DNA from: Frankiaceae bacterium
GTDB taxonomy: Bacteria; Actinomycetota; Actinomycetes; Mycobacteriales; SCTD01
Length of the DNA: 64,000 nt
Direction of reading: 5' to 3'
Assembly: GCA_016650445.1 (NCBI GenBank)
Contig: JAENVS010000021.1
Coordinates: forward strand, 1 to 64,000
The notes under the pieces are model-generated. The model worked only from the letters and a program-made list of their open reading frames with translations, was not told where the DNA came from and did not search any database. A program made the position numbers and the translations under genes. Positions 28,401 to 35,778 of the stretch are shown piece by piece. Position 1 is the first letter of the stretch. Each line of letters opens with the position of its first letter.

Positions 28401-29103
28401 GTCACGGCCGACTCCGGTGATCACCTCGCCCGAGTGGTCGGGCTCGGAACAGGGTGGCCGGCGCTACTCGCCGTTCGTCATCAACGTCGAGCGCGCCAAG
28501 CCCTGGCACACCCTGACGGGGCGGCAGCACTTCTTCGTCGAGCACGACTGGATGGCCGAGCTCGGTGAGCAGCTGCCGGTCTTCCGACCACCGCTGGACA
28601 TGCACCAGCTGTTCGCCGAGCCGACGATCGGCTCGCTCGGGGAGCTCGGCATCACGGTGCGCTACCTCACCCCGCACTCGAAGTGGTCCATCCACTCGGA
28701 GTACCAGGACAACCTGTTCATGCTGTCGCTGTCGCGAGGTGGTCAGACCATCTGGATGAGCCCCCAGGACGCCGGCAAGGTCGGGGTCGGCGACAACGAC
28801 TGGATCGAGGCGGTGAACCGCAACGGTGTCGTCGTCGCCCGCGCGATCGTCAGCCACCGGATGCCCGAGGGCACCGTCTACATGCACCACGCGCAGGAAC
28901 GCACCATCGACGTCCCGATCGCGGAGACCTCGAAGAAGCGCGGTGGCATCCACAACAGCCTGACGCGGCTGCTCATGAAGCCGACGCACCTCGCCGGTGG
29001 CTATGCGCAGCTGTCCTACGCGTTCAACTACCTCGGGCCGACAGGCAACCAGCGCGACGAAGTGACCATGATCCGCCGCCGCAGCCAGGAGGTGGAGTAC
29101 TAG
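25429..29103 (+). CDS. narG: Respiratory nitrate reductase alpha subunit NarG
   Basis: Catalytic subunit reducing nitrate to nitrite with quinol electrons; binds Mo-bis-MGD and the FS0 [4Fe-4S] cluster, on the cytoplasmic face. 1224 aa, normal length. FS0 ligands are H59, C63, C67 ([13 protein letters not shown]) and C102 ([12 protein letters not shown]); the His ligand marks true NarG. Further signatures: [37 protein letters not shown], and C-terminal molybdopterin-binding [14 protein letters not shown] with [14 protein letters not shown]. Start GTG at 25429 with GGAGG 6 bases upstream; the upstream open frame is antisense to narK and the lipoprotein. No twin-arginine motif, as expected for Nar. 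narH follows with no gap. Confidence 0.98.
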   Translation: MTEAGLDSPAEQLLVQLGRHFRKGEVSDDLRTLHQIGGRDADSFYRDRWSHDKVVRSTHGVNCTGGCSWKVYVKDGIITWESQQTDYPTVGPDSPEYEPRGCPRGAAFSWYTYSPTRVRYPYVRGTLLRLFREAKARNGDDPVLAWGEIVGTPALASQYKKARGKGGFVRATWDEAIEIASAAHVHTIKTWGPDRVAGFSPIPAMSMVSHAAGARFYTLIGAPLLSFYDWYADLPVASPQVFGDQTDVPESGDWWNASYLMLWGSNVPVTRTPDAHWMTEARYSGQKVVVCSPDYSDATKFADEWLAPAPGTDGALAMAMGHVILREFFVDRTTEPFADYCKRFTDLPFLVTLEEQDGRTVPGRFLTAADLGETSEHSEFKTVLLDAAGEAVVPNGSLGFRFGQQGEGSWNLELGDTDPLLTLYGGTASAEVALPRFDAPDGSGSVIVRGVPTCEVAGHRVTTVFDLLLASYGVDREGLPGTWPTGYDDPSSPGTPAWQAEITGVPADKAERIGREFAQNSLDSGGRSMIIMGAGTNHYFHSDTIYRAFLALTTLTGCQGKNGGGWAHYVGQEKVRPLTGHAQVAMSADWARPPRQMIGTAYWYLATGQWRYDSFRADAFSSPTGKQRFAGMTTVDVLAQSARLGWMPSYPTFNWNSLDLGDAVKASGQKPGDFVADELAAGRLRFSCEDPDAPENFPRVLTVWRANLLGSSGKGNEYFLKHLLGAEHAVQGSEAEESQRPRDVTWREESPEGKLDLLLALDFRMTSTTLFADVVLPAATWYEKHDLNTTDMHPFVNAFTPAISPPWQTRTDFDIFHTLAKTFSQQAEEHLGVRTDLVASPLAHDTPDEMSLPHGQVIDWRADGTRPVPGVNFPKLAMVERDYPATAAKMAALGPLVDSLGATTKGLTFDLTGPVSYLKHKNGTVRGGVADGRPRLDRDTDMCEAILAMSGTTNGALAVQGFETLEKRTGTRLADLAREHEGKQITFADTQSRPTPVITSPEWSGSEQGGRRYSPFVINVERAKPWHTLTGRQHFFVEHDWMAELGEQLPVFRPPLDMHQLFAEPTIGSLGELGITVRYLTPHSKWSIHSEYQDNLFMLSLSRGGQTIWMSPQDAGKVGVGDNDWIEAVNRNGVVVARAIVSHRMPEGTVYMHHAQERTIDVPIAETSKKRGGIHNSLTRLLMKPTHLAGGYAQLSYAFNYLGPTGNQRDEVTMIRRRSQEVEY

Positions 29104-30786
29104 ATGAAGGTCATGGCGCAGATGGCGATGGTCATGAACCTCGACAAGTGCATCGGCTGCCACACCTGCTCGGTCACGTGCAAGCAGGCATGGACCAACC
29201 GCAGCGGCGTCGAGTACGTCTGGTTCAACAACGTCGAGACCCGGCCCGGTCAGGGCTACCCGCGCACCTACCAGGACCAGGAGCGCTGGAAGGGCGGCTG
29301 GACCCTCAACAAGCGGGGCCGGCTCGCGCTTCGGGCCGGCGGCCGGGTGAAGAAGCTGCTGAGCATCTTCAGCAACCCGCTGATGCCCGGCATCGACGAC
29401 TACTACGAGCCGTGGACCTACGACTACGAGACGCTGACCAACGCACCCGCGCAGCAGCACACCCCGGTGGCGCGGCCGAAGTCGCTGATCTCCGGCAAGG
29501 ACATGAAGATCGCCTGGTCGGCCAACTGGGACGACAACCTCGGCGGCGGCCCGACGCTCACCGCCGACGACCCGGTGCTGAAGTCGATCGGCGAGAAGAT
29601 CGTCCTCGACTTCGAGCAGACCTTCATGTTCTACCTGCCCCGGATCTGCGAGCACTGCCTCAACCCGTCGTGCGCCGCGTCGTGCCCGTCGGGGGCGATC
29701 TACAAGCGGTCCGAGGACGGCATCGTCCTGGTCGACCAGGACCGCTGCCGCGGCTGGCGGATGTGCGTCACCGGCTGCCCGTACAAGAAGATCTACTTCA
29801 ACCACCGGACCGGCAAGGCGGAGAAGTGCACCTTCTGCTTCCCTCGCGTTGAGGTCGGCATCCCGACGGTCTGCTCCGAGACCTGCGTCGGGCGGCTGCG
29901 CTACATCGGCATCGTGCTGTACGACGCCGACCGCGTTCTGGAGGCGGCCTCGACGCCCGACGATAAGGACCTGTACGCCGCGCAGCGGTCGGTGCTGCTC
30001 GACCCGGACGACCCGGAGGTGCAGCGCGCCGCCGAGGAGGCAGGCATCCCGCGCGACTGGGTGACGGCCGCGCAGCGCTCCCCGGTGTGGGCTCTGATCA
30101 ACCGGTTCGAGGTAGCGCTGCCGCTGCACCCGGAGTACCGCACGATGCCGATGGTCTGGTACATCCCGCCGCTGTCGCCGGTGGTCGACTCGCTCAGCAC
30201 GAGCGGCCACGACGCCGAGAGCTCGGGGAACCTGTTCGGGGCGATCGACGCGCTGCGCATCCCGATCTCCTACCTCGCCGAGCTGTTCACCGCCGGTGAC
30301 CCCAAGCCGGTCCGCGACGTGCTGGCCCGGCTGGCGGCGATGCGCTCGTTCATGCGCGACGTCAACCTCGGCCGCGAGCCGGATGTCGGCATCGCCGACG
30401 CGGTCGGCATGACCCCGGAGGACATCGAGGACATGCACCGGCTGCTGGCCATCGCGAAGTACGAGGACCGCTACGTCATCCCCACCGTGCACGTCGAGGG
30501 GGCCGACCCCGGCGTCCTCGCGCACCGGCTGGAGGAGAGCGCGACCGAGTGCTCGCTGGACTACGACGGCGGCCCGGGCATGGGCGGGTCCGGTCCCTTC
30601 GGGGAGACGTCGGGCGGTGCAACTCCGATCGCCGTCGAGAACTTCCACATGCTCAAGCAGCGGCAGACCGGCGACACCGTCGTCGACCCGGGCGACCGCA
30701 GCAAGCGGGTCAACCTGCTGAACTGGGACGGCAAGGGCGAGGCCAAGGACCTGCTCCCGCCACGGGCCGAGAAGGACGAGCCGTGA
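29104..30786 (+). CDS. narH: Respiratory nitrate reductase beta subunit NarH
   Basis: Electron-transfer subunit passing electrons from NarI haems to NarG through four Fe-S clusters. 560 aa. First Cys group C16-C19-C22-C26 (CIGCHTCSVTC), then CEHCLNPSCAASCPSG, then CRGWRMCVTGCPYKK, in which Trp replaces a Cys and yields the [3Fe-4S] cluster, and finally CTFCFPR with VCSETCVGR. The C-terminal Nitr_red_bet domain ends FHMLKQRQTGD. ATG directly follows the narG TAG, and the last codons overlap narJ (GTGA). Confidence 0.98.
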   Translation: MKVMAQMAMVMNLDKCIGCHTCSVTCKQAWTNRSGVEYVWFNNVETRPGQGYPRTYQDQERWKGGWTLNKRGRLALRAGGRVKKLLSIFSNPLMPGIDDYYEPWTYDYETLTNAPAQQHTPVARPKSLISGKDMKIAWSANWDDNLGGGPTLTADDPVLKSIGEKIVLDFEQTFMFYLPRICEHCLNPSCAASCPSGAIYKRSEDGIVLVDQDRCRGWRMCVTGCPYKKIYFNHRTGKAEKCTFCFPRVEVGIPTVCSETCVGRLRYIGIVLYDADRVLEAASTPDDKDLYAAQRSVLLDPDDPEVQRAAEEAGIPRDWVTAAQRSPVWALINRFEVALPLHPEYRTMPMVWYIPPLSPVVDSLSTSGHDAESSGNLFGAIDALRIPISYLAELFTAGDPKPVRDVLARLAAMRSFMRDVNLGREPDVGIADAVGMTPEDIEDMHRLLAIAKYEDRYVIPTVHVEGADPGVLAHRLEESATECSLDYDGGPGMGGSGPFGETSGGATPIAVENFHMLKQRQTGDTVVDPGDRSKRVNLLNWDGKGEAKDLLPPRAEKDEP

Positions 30787-31433
30787 TCGGCAGCCGTCGC
30801 AGCGTCGAGCTGCGGGCCCGCGAGCAATCGGTGGGGCTGCAGGCGGTTGCCGTGCTGCTTCGCTACCCCGACGCCGACCTGCTCGCCTCGCTCGACCTGG
30901 TGTCGGAGGCAGCGGCGACGCTGCCCCCCGCGGTCGCCGACCCGCTCACCCGCCTGTGCAACCACCTGCAGGCGACTGCGCTGGAGGATCTGCAGGCGCA
31001 CTACGTCGACACCTTCGACCTGCGCCGTCGCTGCTGCCTCTACCTGACCTACTTCTCGCACGGCGACACCCGCAAGCGCGGCATGGCGCTGCTCCGCTTC
31101 AGCCACACCTACCGGGCCGCGGGGGTGGAGTTCCTCGGCGGCGACCTGCCGGACCACGTTGCCGTGGTCTGCGAGTTCGCGGCGACGGTAGATCCGGTCC
31201 AGGGGATGCGGCTGCTGACCGAGCACCGCGCCGGCCTCGAGGTGCTGCGGACAGCCCTTGTCGACGTCGGTTCGCCGTACTCCTGGGTTGTCGACGCCCT
31301 GTGCGCTCTGCTGCCCGCCGCCTCTGCCCGCGACCTGGACAAGGCCCGCGAGCTGGCCCGCAGCGGCCCTCCCGAGGAGGAGGTCGGGCTCGAGCCCTAC
31401 GGCCCGCCGGAGACGACAGGGGTACGCCGATGA
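30783..31433 (+). CDS. narJ: Nitrate reductase assembly chaperone NarJ
   Basis: Private chaperone that holds NarGH while the molybdenum cofactor is inserted; not part of the final enzyme. 216 aa, helical TorD/NarJ fold. The family motif is clear: HYVDTFDLRRRCCLYLTYFSHGDTRKRGMALL, followed by FLGGDLPDHVAVVCEFAA. GTG at 30783 overlaps the narH stop as GTGA, and the end overlaps narI as ATGA, so narHJI are translated in a chain. The longer in-frame start upstream lies inside narH. Confidence 0.96.
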   Translation: MIGSRRSVELRAREQSVGLQAVAVLLRYPDADLLASLDLVSEAAATLPPAVADPLTRLCNHLQATALEDLQAHYVDTFDLRRRCCLYLTYFSHGDTRKRGMALLRFSHTYRAAGVEFLGGDLPDHVAVVCEFAATVDPVQGMRLLTEHRAGLEVLRTALVDVGSPYSWVVDALCALLPAASARDLDKARELARSGPPEEEVGLEPYGPPETTGVRR

Positions 31434-32167
31434 CCGGCAGGGAGCAGCTGCTGTGGGTAGTGCTGCCCTACCTGTGCCTGGTGACCTTCATCGGCGGTCA
31501 CGTCTGGCGTTACCGCTACGACAAGTTCGGCTGGACCACGCGGTCCTCGCAGATGTACGAGCGCCGGATCCTGCGGATCGCCAGCCCGCTGTTCCACTTC
31601 GGCATCCTCGCCGCCATCGGCGGTCACGTCGTCGGCATCCTGGTCCCGAAGTCGTGGACCGAGTCCGTCGGGGTGAGCGAGGGCGCCTACCACGTCGTGG
31701 CGCTCAGCCTCGGCGCCGTCGCCGGCGTCTGCACGGTCGTCGGCATGGCGCTGCTGATCTACCGCCGCCGCACGGTCGGGCCCGTGTTCTCCGCCACCAC
31801 CAAGAACGACAAGCTGATGTACGTCGTCCTGGCCGCGACCATCGTGCTGGGACTGGTCACCACGGTCCTCGGCAACGTGACGGGTCACCCGCACGACTAC
31901 CGCGAGACGGTTGCGCCGTACTTCCGGTCGATCTTCTGGTTCTCGCCGGACACCGCCCGGATCAGCGAGGCGCCGCTCGGCTTCCAGGTGCATGTCGAGA
32001 TGGCGTGGCTCCTGTTCGCCCTGTGGCCGTTCACCCGGCTGGTGCACGTGTTCAGCGCACCGATCGGCTACCTCACGAGGCCCTACATCGTCTACCGCTC
32101 GCGTGAGCAGCGCCCGGCGCGGCGCGGGTGGGAGCCGGTGTCCCGACCCGATCAGCGAGGCCGCTGA
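31430..32167 (+). CDS. narI: Respiratory nitrate reductase gamma subunit NarI
   Basis: Membrane cytochrome b subunit that oxidises quinol and feeds NarH. 245 aa, five membrane segments. Haem-ligating His residues H56 and H66 (PLFHFGILAAIGGHVVG) and H188 and H206 (FQVHVEMAW, FTRLVHVFSAP) match the four ligands of E. coli NarI in position and spacing. The C-terminus YLTRPYIVYRSRE is typical. ATG overlaps the narJ stop as ATGA. Convergent with the DsbA-like gene with a 6-base gap and no visible terminator. Confidence 0.97.
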   Translation: MTGREQLLWVVLPYLCLVTFIGGHVWRYRYDKFGWTTRSSQMYERRILRIASPLFHFGILAAIGGHVVGILVPKSWTESVGVSEGAYHVVALSLGAVAGVCTVVGMALLIYRRRTVGPVFSATTKNDKLMYVVLAATIVLGLVTTVLGNVTGHPHDYRETVAPYFRSIFWFSPDTARISEAPLGFQVHVEMAWLLFALWPFTRLVHVFSAPIGYLTRPYIVYRSREQRPARRGWEPVSRPDQRGR

Positions 32168-32173
32168 CCGCCG

Positions 32174-32914
32174 TCAGCTGAGGCCGAGGGCCTTCGCGAG
32201 AGCCTTCGCGTCGAACAGCACCTTCGCCGGGACCGGCTTCCCGTCGATCCGCAGCTCGGGAGTCGCGACGTTGCCGTCCAGGCTGGCCCGGTCGTCGGTG
32301 GCCCGAGCCCACGCCTCGTAGGTCATCTTCCTCACTGCCGCGATGTAGTCCTCGCTCGTGAGGCCCGCACTGGCCCCCATGCGGATCAGGTCGTCGGTCG
32401 GGTAGCCGCCGGATCCCTCGACGGGCTGCTCCTGGTACTGGATGCGGCGCAGGGCGTCGAACTTGCCTTCGGCTTGCGCAGCAGCAAGGGCGTTGACCGC
32501 ACGTGCCGACTCGGGACCGAGGAACAGCCGCATGCGGTACTCCACCACGACCTTGCCCTCGGCGACGGCCTGAGCCAGGACCCGACCGGTCGAGGCCTCG
32601 AAGCGGGCGCACACCGGGCACTGCGGGTCCTCGTAGAGGACCACCTGCACCGGAGCGGTCGGCGACCCCACCAGCACGCCGCCGGCCTCGGTGACCCCCG
32701 GCGGAGTCCCCGTGGGTGTCGTGCCGCCAGAGCCCTGCAGGTTGCCGATGACGATGCCCACGGCGGCCGCGAGCGCGATCGTCACAGCGACGGCACCGGC
32801 GGCGATCCGCCGCTTGCGACGCTGTTGCGCGACGGCACGGCGCTGCTCCGCGGCCAGCCGCCGCGCGGCGGCCGCGCGAGACTTCGTCGAGCGAGTGCCG
32901 GTGGGCGAGGACAT
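32174..32914 (-). CDS. DsbA-family thiol:disulfide oxidoreductase, membrane anchored
   Basis: 246 aa. A basic cytoplasmic N-terminus (residues 1-36), one membrane segment (about 37-57) and an extracytoplasmic thioredoxin-like domain with active site CPVC (C99, C102; QVVLYEDPQCPVCARFE). TPELRIDGKPV at about residues 220-230 contains the cis-Pro region typical of the family. It probably makes or shuffles disulfides outside the membrane. It is the last gene of a hemerythrin-cupin-MauE-DsbA operon. The neighbouring MauE/DoxX-like protein may re-oxidise or reduce it. Confidence 0.88.
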   Translation of the reverse strand: MSSPTGTRSTKSRAAAARRLAAEQRRAVAQQRRKRRIAAGAVAVTIALAAAVGIVIGNLQGSGGTTPTGTPPGVTEAGGVLVGSPTAPVQVVLYEDPQCPVCARFEASTGRVLAQAVAEGKVVVEYRMRLFLGPESARAVNALAAAQAEGKFDALRRIQYQEQPVEGSGGYPTDDLIRMGASAGLTSEDYIAAVRKMTYEAWARATDDRASLDGNVATPELRIDGKPVPAKVLFDAKALAKALGLS

Positions 32915-32920
32915 GCGGGA

Positions 32921-33394
32921 TCAGAGCTCCAGTGCGTTGTCGACGGACAGTGCGCTGCGGCGGCAGGCCGCCAGCGCGAGGGCGACGGCCAGCGCCGCGC
33001 CGTCCCGCAGCAGCTCCTGCGCGTACTGCGGGTCGGCAGTGACGCCGCCGCCGCCGAAGCAGCCGCAGTCGATGCGCAGCCCCCGCACTGCGGCGGAGGC
33101 AACCGCGGCCATGAACACGAGCAAGATGGCGGCGGTCAGCAGGGCGGTCAGCCGGACCATGAGGCCGACCACGAGCAGCAGCGCGAGCGCGATCTCGGCG
33201 TACGGCAAGGCATAGGCCAGTGGGTGCACGGCCGACTCTGGCAGCAGCTGGTAGGCACGGACCGCACGGACGGTCTCCTGCGGGTCTCCTACTTTTCCCA
33301 GGGCGGCAGCGGCGAACAGGGCGCCCAGGGTGAGCCTGGCGACCAGGGACCACCACGGGGTCCTCGTCCGGACCCACCGCAACGACGCACTCAC
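32921..33394 (-). CDS. MauE/DoxX-like redox-associated membrane protein
   Basis: 157 aa, four membrane segments. WSLVARLTLGALFAAAALGKVGDPQETVRAVRAYQLLP and YAEIALALLLVVGLMVRLTA match the MauE family, which supports maturation of periplasmic redox proteins. A CGC motif (RIDCGCFGGGG) lies in a loop, as in members that pass thiol electrons. GTG at 33394 overlaps the cupin gene's stop as GTGA and fixes the start. It is followed 6 bases later by the DsbA-like gene, so MauE plus DsbA probably form one thiol relay. Confidence 0.82.
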   Translation of the reverse strand: MSASLRWVRTRTPWWSLVARLTLGALFAAAALGKVGDPQETVRAVRAYQLLPESAVHPLAYALPYAEIALALLLVVGLMVRLTALLTAAILLVFMAAVASAAVRGLRIDCGCFGGGGVTADPQYAQELLRDGAALAVALALAACRRSALSVDNALEL

Positions 33395-33720
33395 TTCAGC
33401 TTGACCACCGTGAGCAGCACGACGCTGTCCTGGTTGGCCCTGAGGCTGTGGGCGCACGGCGGCACGACCATCAGGTCGCCCTCGGTCCCCGACTCCACGT
33501 CCGGCCCGGAGCACAGCTCGACCGCGCCGCGCAGGACCAGCACCGTCGCCTCGCCGGGGCTCGAGTGCTCACCCAGCTCCTCGCCACTGCGTAGGGCGAT
33601 CACGGTCTGCCGGAGCACGTGACCGCTGCCGCCGACCGGGGTGTGCGCCGCCCGGCCGCTGTCGGCCAGCCGCGCCTCGTCGAGCAGGCGGTTCGCGAGC
33701 GCGGTCAGGGACTCAGTCAC
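33391..33720 (-). CDS. Small cupin-domain protein
   Basis: 109 aa. A short N-terminal helix (VTESLTALANRLLDEARLA) precedes a single cupin barrel: VLRQTVIALRSGEELGEHSSPGEATVLVLRGAVEL with GDLMVVPPCAHSLRAN. The metal motif keeps His in GEHSSPGEA and HSL, but the first motif has one His and one Glu rather than the full set, so metal binding is possible but not certain. Related short cupins act as sensors or detoxify small molecules. GTG at 33720 overlaps the hemerythrin stop and the end overlaps MauE, both as GTGA. Confidence 0.82.
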   Translation of the reverse strand: MTESLTALANRLLDEARLADSGRAAHTPVGGSGHVLRQTVIALRSGEELGEHSSPGEATVLVLRGAVELCSGPDVESGTEGDLMVVPPCAHSLRANQDSVVLLTVVKLK

Positions 33721-34199
33721 GCCGTACCTCCCACGTGCGACGCGACCGGCTGCGTGTGGACGCTCGCGCGGACGTCCTCGGCGACCTCCCAGTCCACCGC
33801 GTGCAACACCGTCATCGCCGCCGGGAAGACACCGTCCTGCTCTTTCAGGATGTGCGCGTGCAGGGCGGACATCGCGGCGCTGACGTCGGCCGCCCATCTC
33901 GGCGACGGCTGCCCCGACAGCACGTCCGCACAGACATCCTCGAACAACCGGTGCTCCAGCCGCAGGACGTGCACCTGCTCGGGGAACTCCCGGGCGATGG
34001 CGGGGAACAGGCCCTCCTCCTCCACCACCGTGTGCGGGCCGAGCACGCCCTGCAGGTCGCGCAGCGCGCTCCGGGCGGCCTCGAGGTCGCCGACGGCCGC
34101 GGCCTGCTCGGCGGCGCGGGCTGCGTCCAGCGCGCACTCGTGCTCGCGGGTCAGCTCGGCGATCACGCTCACGGCTTGGCAGCCGCAGTACTCACACAT
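33717..34199 (-). CDS. Hemerythrin domain-containing protein
   Basis: 160 aa four-helix protein binding a non-haem di-iron centre, likely sensing or buffering O2, NO or peroxide. Candidate ligands: H20 (TREHECALD), H56 and E60 (PHTVVEEEGLFP), H83 (RLEHRLF), H116 and E120 (HAHILKEQDGVFP). The N-terminus MCEYCGC adds a three-Cys motif (C2, C5, C7) that could bind metal or form disulfides. First gene of the four-gene operon; a DosR-like palindrome is centred about 77 bases upstream of its ATG. Position opposite narGHJI suggests a nitrosative or oxygen-related role. Confidence 0.88.
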   Translation of the reverse strand: MCEYCGCQAVSVIAELTREHECALDAARAAEQAAAVGDLEAARSALRDLQGVLGPHTVVEEEGLFPAIAREFPEQVHVLRLEHRLFEDVCADVLSGQPSPRWAADVSAAMSALHAHILKEQDGVFPAAMTVLHAVDWEVAEDVRASVHTQPVASHVGGTA

Positions 34200-34266
34200 C
34201 AGGCCGTCCTTCCGGACGCACGTCGCGCGTCACTCAGCAAGCATCCGCCGGAAGGGCCTCGTCTTC

Positions 34267-34286
34267 TTAGGGCCTTTGGTCCTCAA
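34267..34286. promoter_or_regulatory. DosR/DevR-like palindrome upstream of hemerythrin operon
   Basis: TTAGGGCCTTTGGTCCTCAA matches TTSGGGACTWWAGTCCCSAA at 16 of 20 positions. It shares the core CCTTTGGTCC / ACTTTGGTCC with the narK-narG site. It lies 68-87 bases upstream of the hemerythrin ATG, in the 142-base gap to the beta-propeller gene's end. Confidence 0.55.
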
Positions 34287-34341
34287 GGGGACGTCGTTGG
34301 ACCCCCGGGAGCTGAACGACGCGCGTCTGAGCGCATGTCCG

Positions 34342-35778
34342 TCAGGGCAGGCGGAACACCTGGATGGAGCCCATGTCGTTGACGACGAGGCGGTGACCGG
34401 CGACGGCGGCGCCGCTGTAGATCTTGGCGCCCTGCGAGAAGGGCGCGCTCCAGAGCTGGGTGCCGTCGGCCGCGTCGAGCGCCACGGCGCCCTGCTCGGT
34501 GACGTAGTAGGCGACGCCGTTGGCGAGCGCAACGTTGCCGCCCGTCATGGGCACGCCCGGCAGGACTGCCTTCCACCGCTCGGCGCCGGTGACCGCATCG
34601 AGCGCGTAGATGACCCCGGGGTTGGCCGGCACGTAGAGCGTCCGCCCGTCCGTCGCAGTCCGACCGATCATGCCGCCGAGGAACGACATGGTCGGGAACA
34701 GCTGCCTGCTCCAGGCGGGCTTCATGGTGTCGCCATAGAAGACGTGCAGTACGCCGGACTTCTGCGTGGCAGCACCCATGAGCCGGCCCTGGGGATTGCG
34801 CCAGAGCGACGGCCCGTTGCCGAAGTCGACGTCGATCTGGCCGCAGGTCGGTGAGGCGCCGTACGTGCCGCCGTTGTACCAAAGCGAGCCCCCGACGGTC
34901 TGGCACACCGGGTTGTCGTAACCGGTCACGCTGTCGGGTGTGCCCTTGTAGCTCGCCACGATCCGGCCGAAGGTCGGTCGCTGCCGGTCCAGGTCGAGCT
35001 TGAGGATCGCGTTGTCGTACGCATGCTCCTTGTTCTTGGACTCCGGGTTCGACGTGCCGACGTACAGGTACTTCGTCTTGGCGTCGACGGTGGGCGTCCC
35101 CCAGACACCGCCACCGTGATAGCCCTTCGCGATGTCGGCCGGCGGGATCGTGGTGCTCTTGTGCAGGACCTTGCCGGTCGCCGCGTCGATGAGGCCGTAG
35201 CCCTGCATCGCGTCGGGGTCGTTGTCCGGCCCGGTCGTGAAGAGCACCTGGATGCCGTCGAAGACCACCGCACTCGACTGCTGGGTGGTGTCCTTGCCGA
35301 ACCAGATGTCGGCGCTCTGCCAGAGCGGTCGCCCGGTGGCGACGTCGAAGGCCGCCGCCCGCGGCCGTCCGCCGTTGTTGAGACCGACGTGTACGCGCCC
35401 GTCGACGACGGCGACCGCGAAGGTTCCGAAGGTGTCGGGGCCCTGCGAGCTCCAGACAGTACGGCCGGTGTCGAGGTCGTAGGCGACCACGTGCCCGTCC
35501 GTGTTGATGAAGACACAGCCACCGGACACGATCGGCGGCGGTGAGCTGTAGCCGGTGTCAGCGGTCTTCCACACCGGGACGAGAGTGCCGACGTTGCCCG
35601 CGTTGATGGTGCGCTCACTGTCCTGGCGCTGGGTGCCGGCGAGGTCGCGGCCGTACATCGGCCAGTCACCGCCCGCCATGGGCTTCGTGCACGGACGGGC
35701 TGCCGCCTGCGACGCCACCGGCGGGACCGTGACGACGAGCAGCGTCGCCACGAGGAGAATGACTCGGCTTCTGCCCAT
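34342..35778 (-). CDS. Exported PQQ-like beta-propeller protein
   Basis: 478 aa. Signal peptide (MGRSRVILLVATLLVVTVPPVASQAAA) and an eight-bladed PQQ-dehydrogenase-like propeller: repeated blades with CVFINTDGHVVAYDLDTGRTVWSS, GLIDAATGKVLHKS, TLYVPANPGVIYALDAVTGAERWKA and VALDAADGTQLWSAP. No cytochrome domain or clear PQQ-binding disulfide was seen, so it may be a non-enzymatic binding propeller (as in BamB-like or polyvinyl-alcohol-dehydrogenase-like proteins). ATG overlaps the upstream gene's stop as TGATG, so the pair is translated together. Start chosen at the signal peptide. Confidence 0.82.
   Translation of the reverse strand: MGRSRVILLVATLLVVTVPPVASQAAARPCTKPMAGGDWPMYGRDLAGTQRQDSERTINAGNVGTLVPVWKTADTGYSSPPPIVSGGCVFINTDGHVVAYDLDTGRTVWSSQGPDTFGTFAVAVVDGRVHVGLNNGGRPRAAAFDVATGRPLWQSADIWFGKDTTQQSSAVVFDGIQVLFTTGPDNDPDAMQGYGLIDAATGKVLHKSTTIPPADIAKGYHGGGVWGTPTVDAKTKYLYVGTSNPESKNKEHAYDNAILKLDLDRQRPTFGRIVASYKGTPDSVTGYDNPVCQTVGGSLWYNGGTYGASPTCGQIDVDFGNGPSLWRNPQGRLMGAATQKSGVLHVFYGDTMKPAWSRQLFPTMSFLGGMIGRTATDGRTLYVPANPGVIYALDAVTGAERWKAVLPGVPMTGGNVALANGVAYYVTEQGAVALDAADGTQLWSAPFSQGAKIYSGAAVAGHRLVVNDMGSIQVFRLP

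Noticed and set aside
28402-30648. 748-codon minus-strand frame opposite narG and narH
   Set aside because: It mirrors the nar genes' third-position bias; composition is Arg/Asp/Val-rich with no recognisable fold.
32175-32182. AGCTGAGG match to the tRNA-Ala 3' half near the end of narI
   Set aside because: Only 8 bases match, expected by chance; not evidence for an attachment site.
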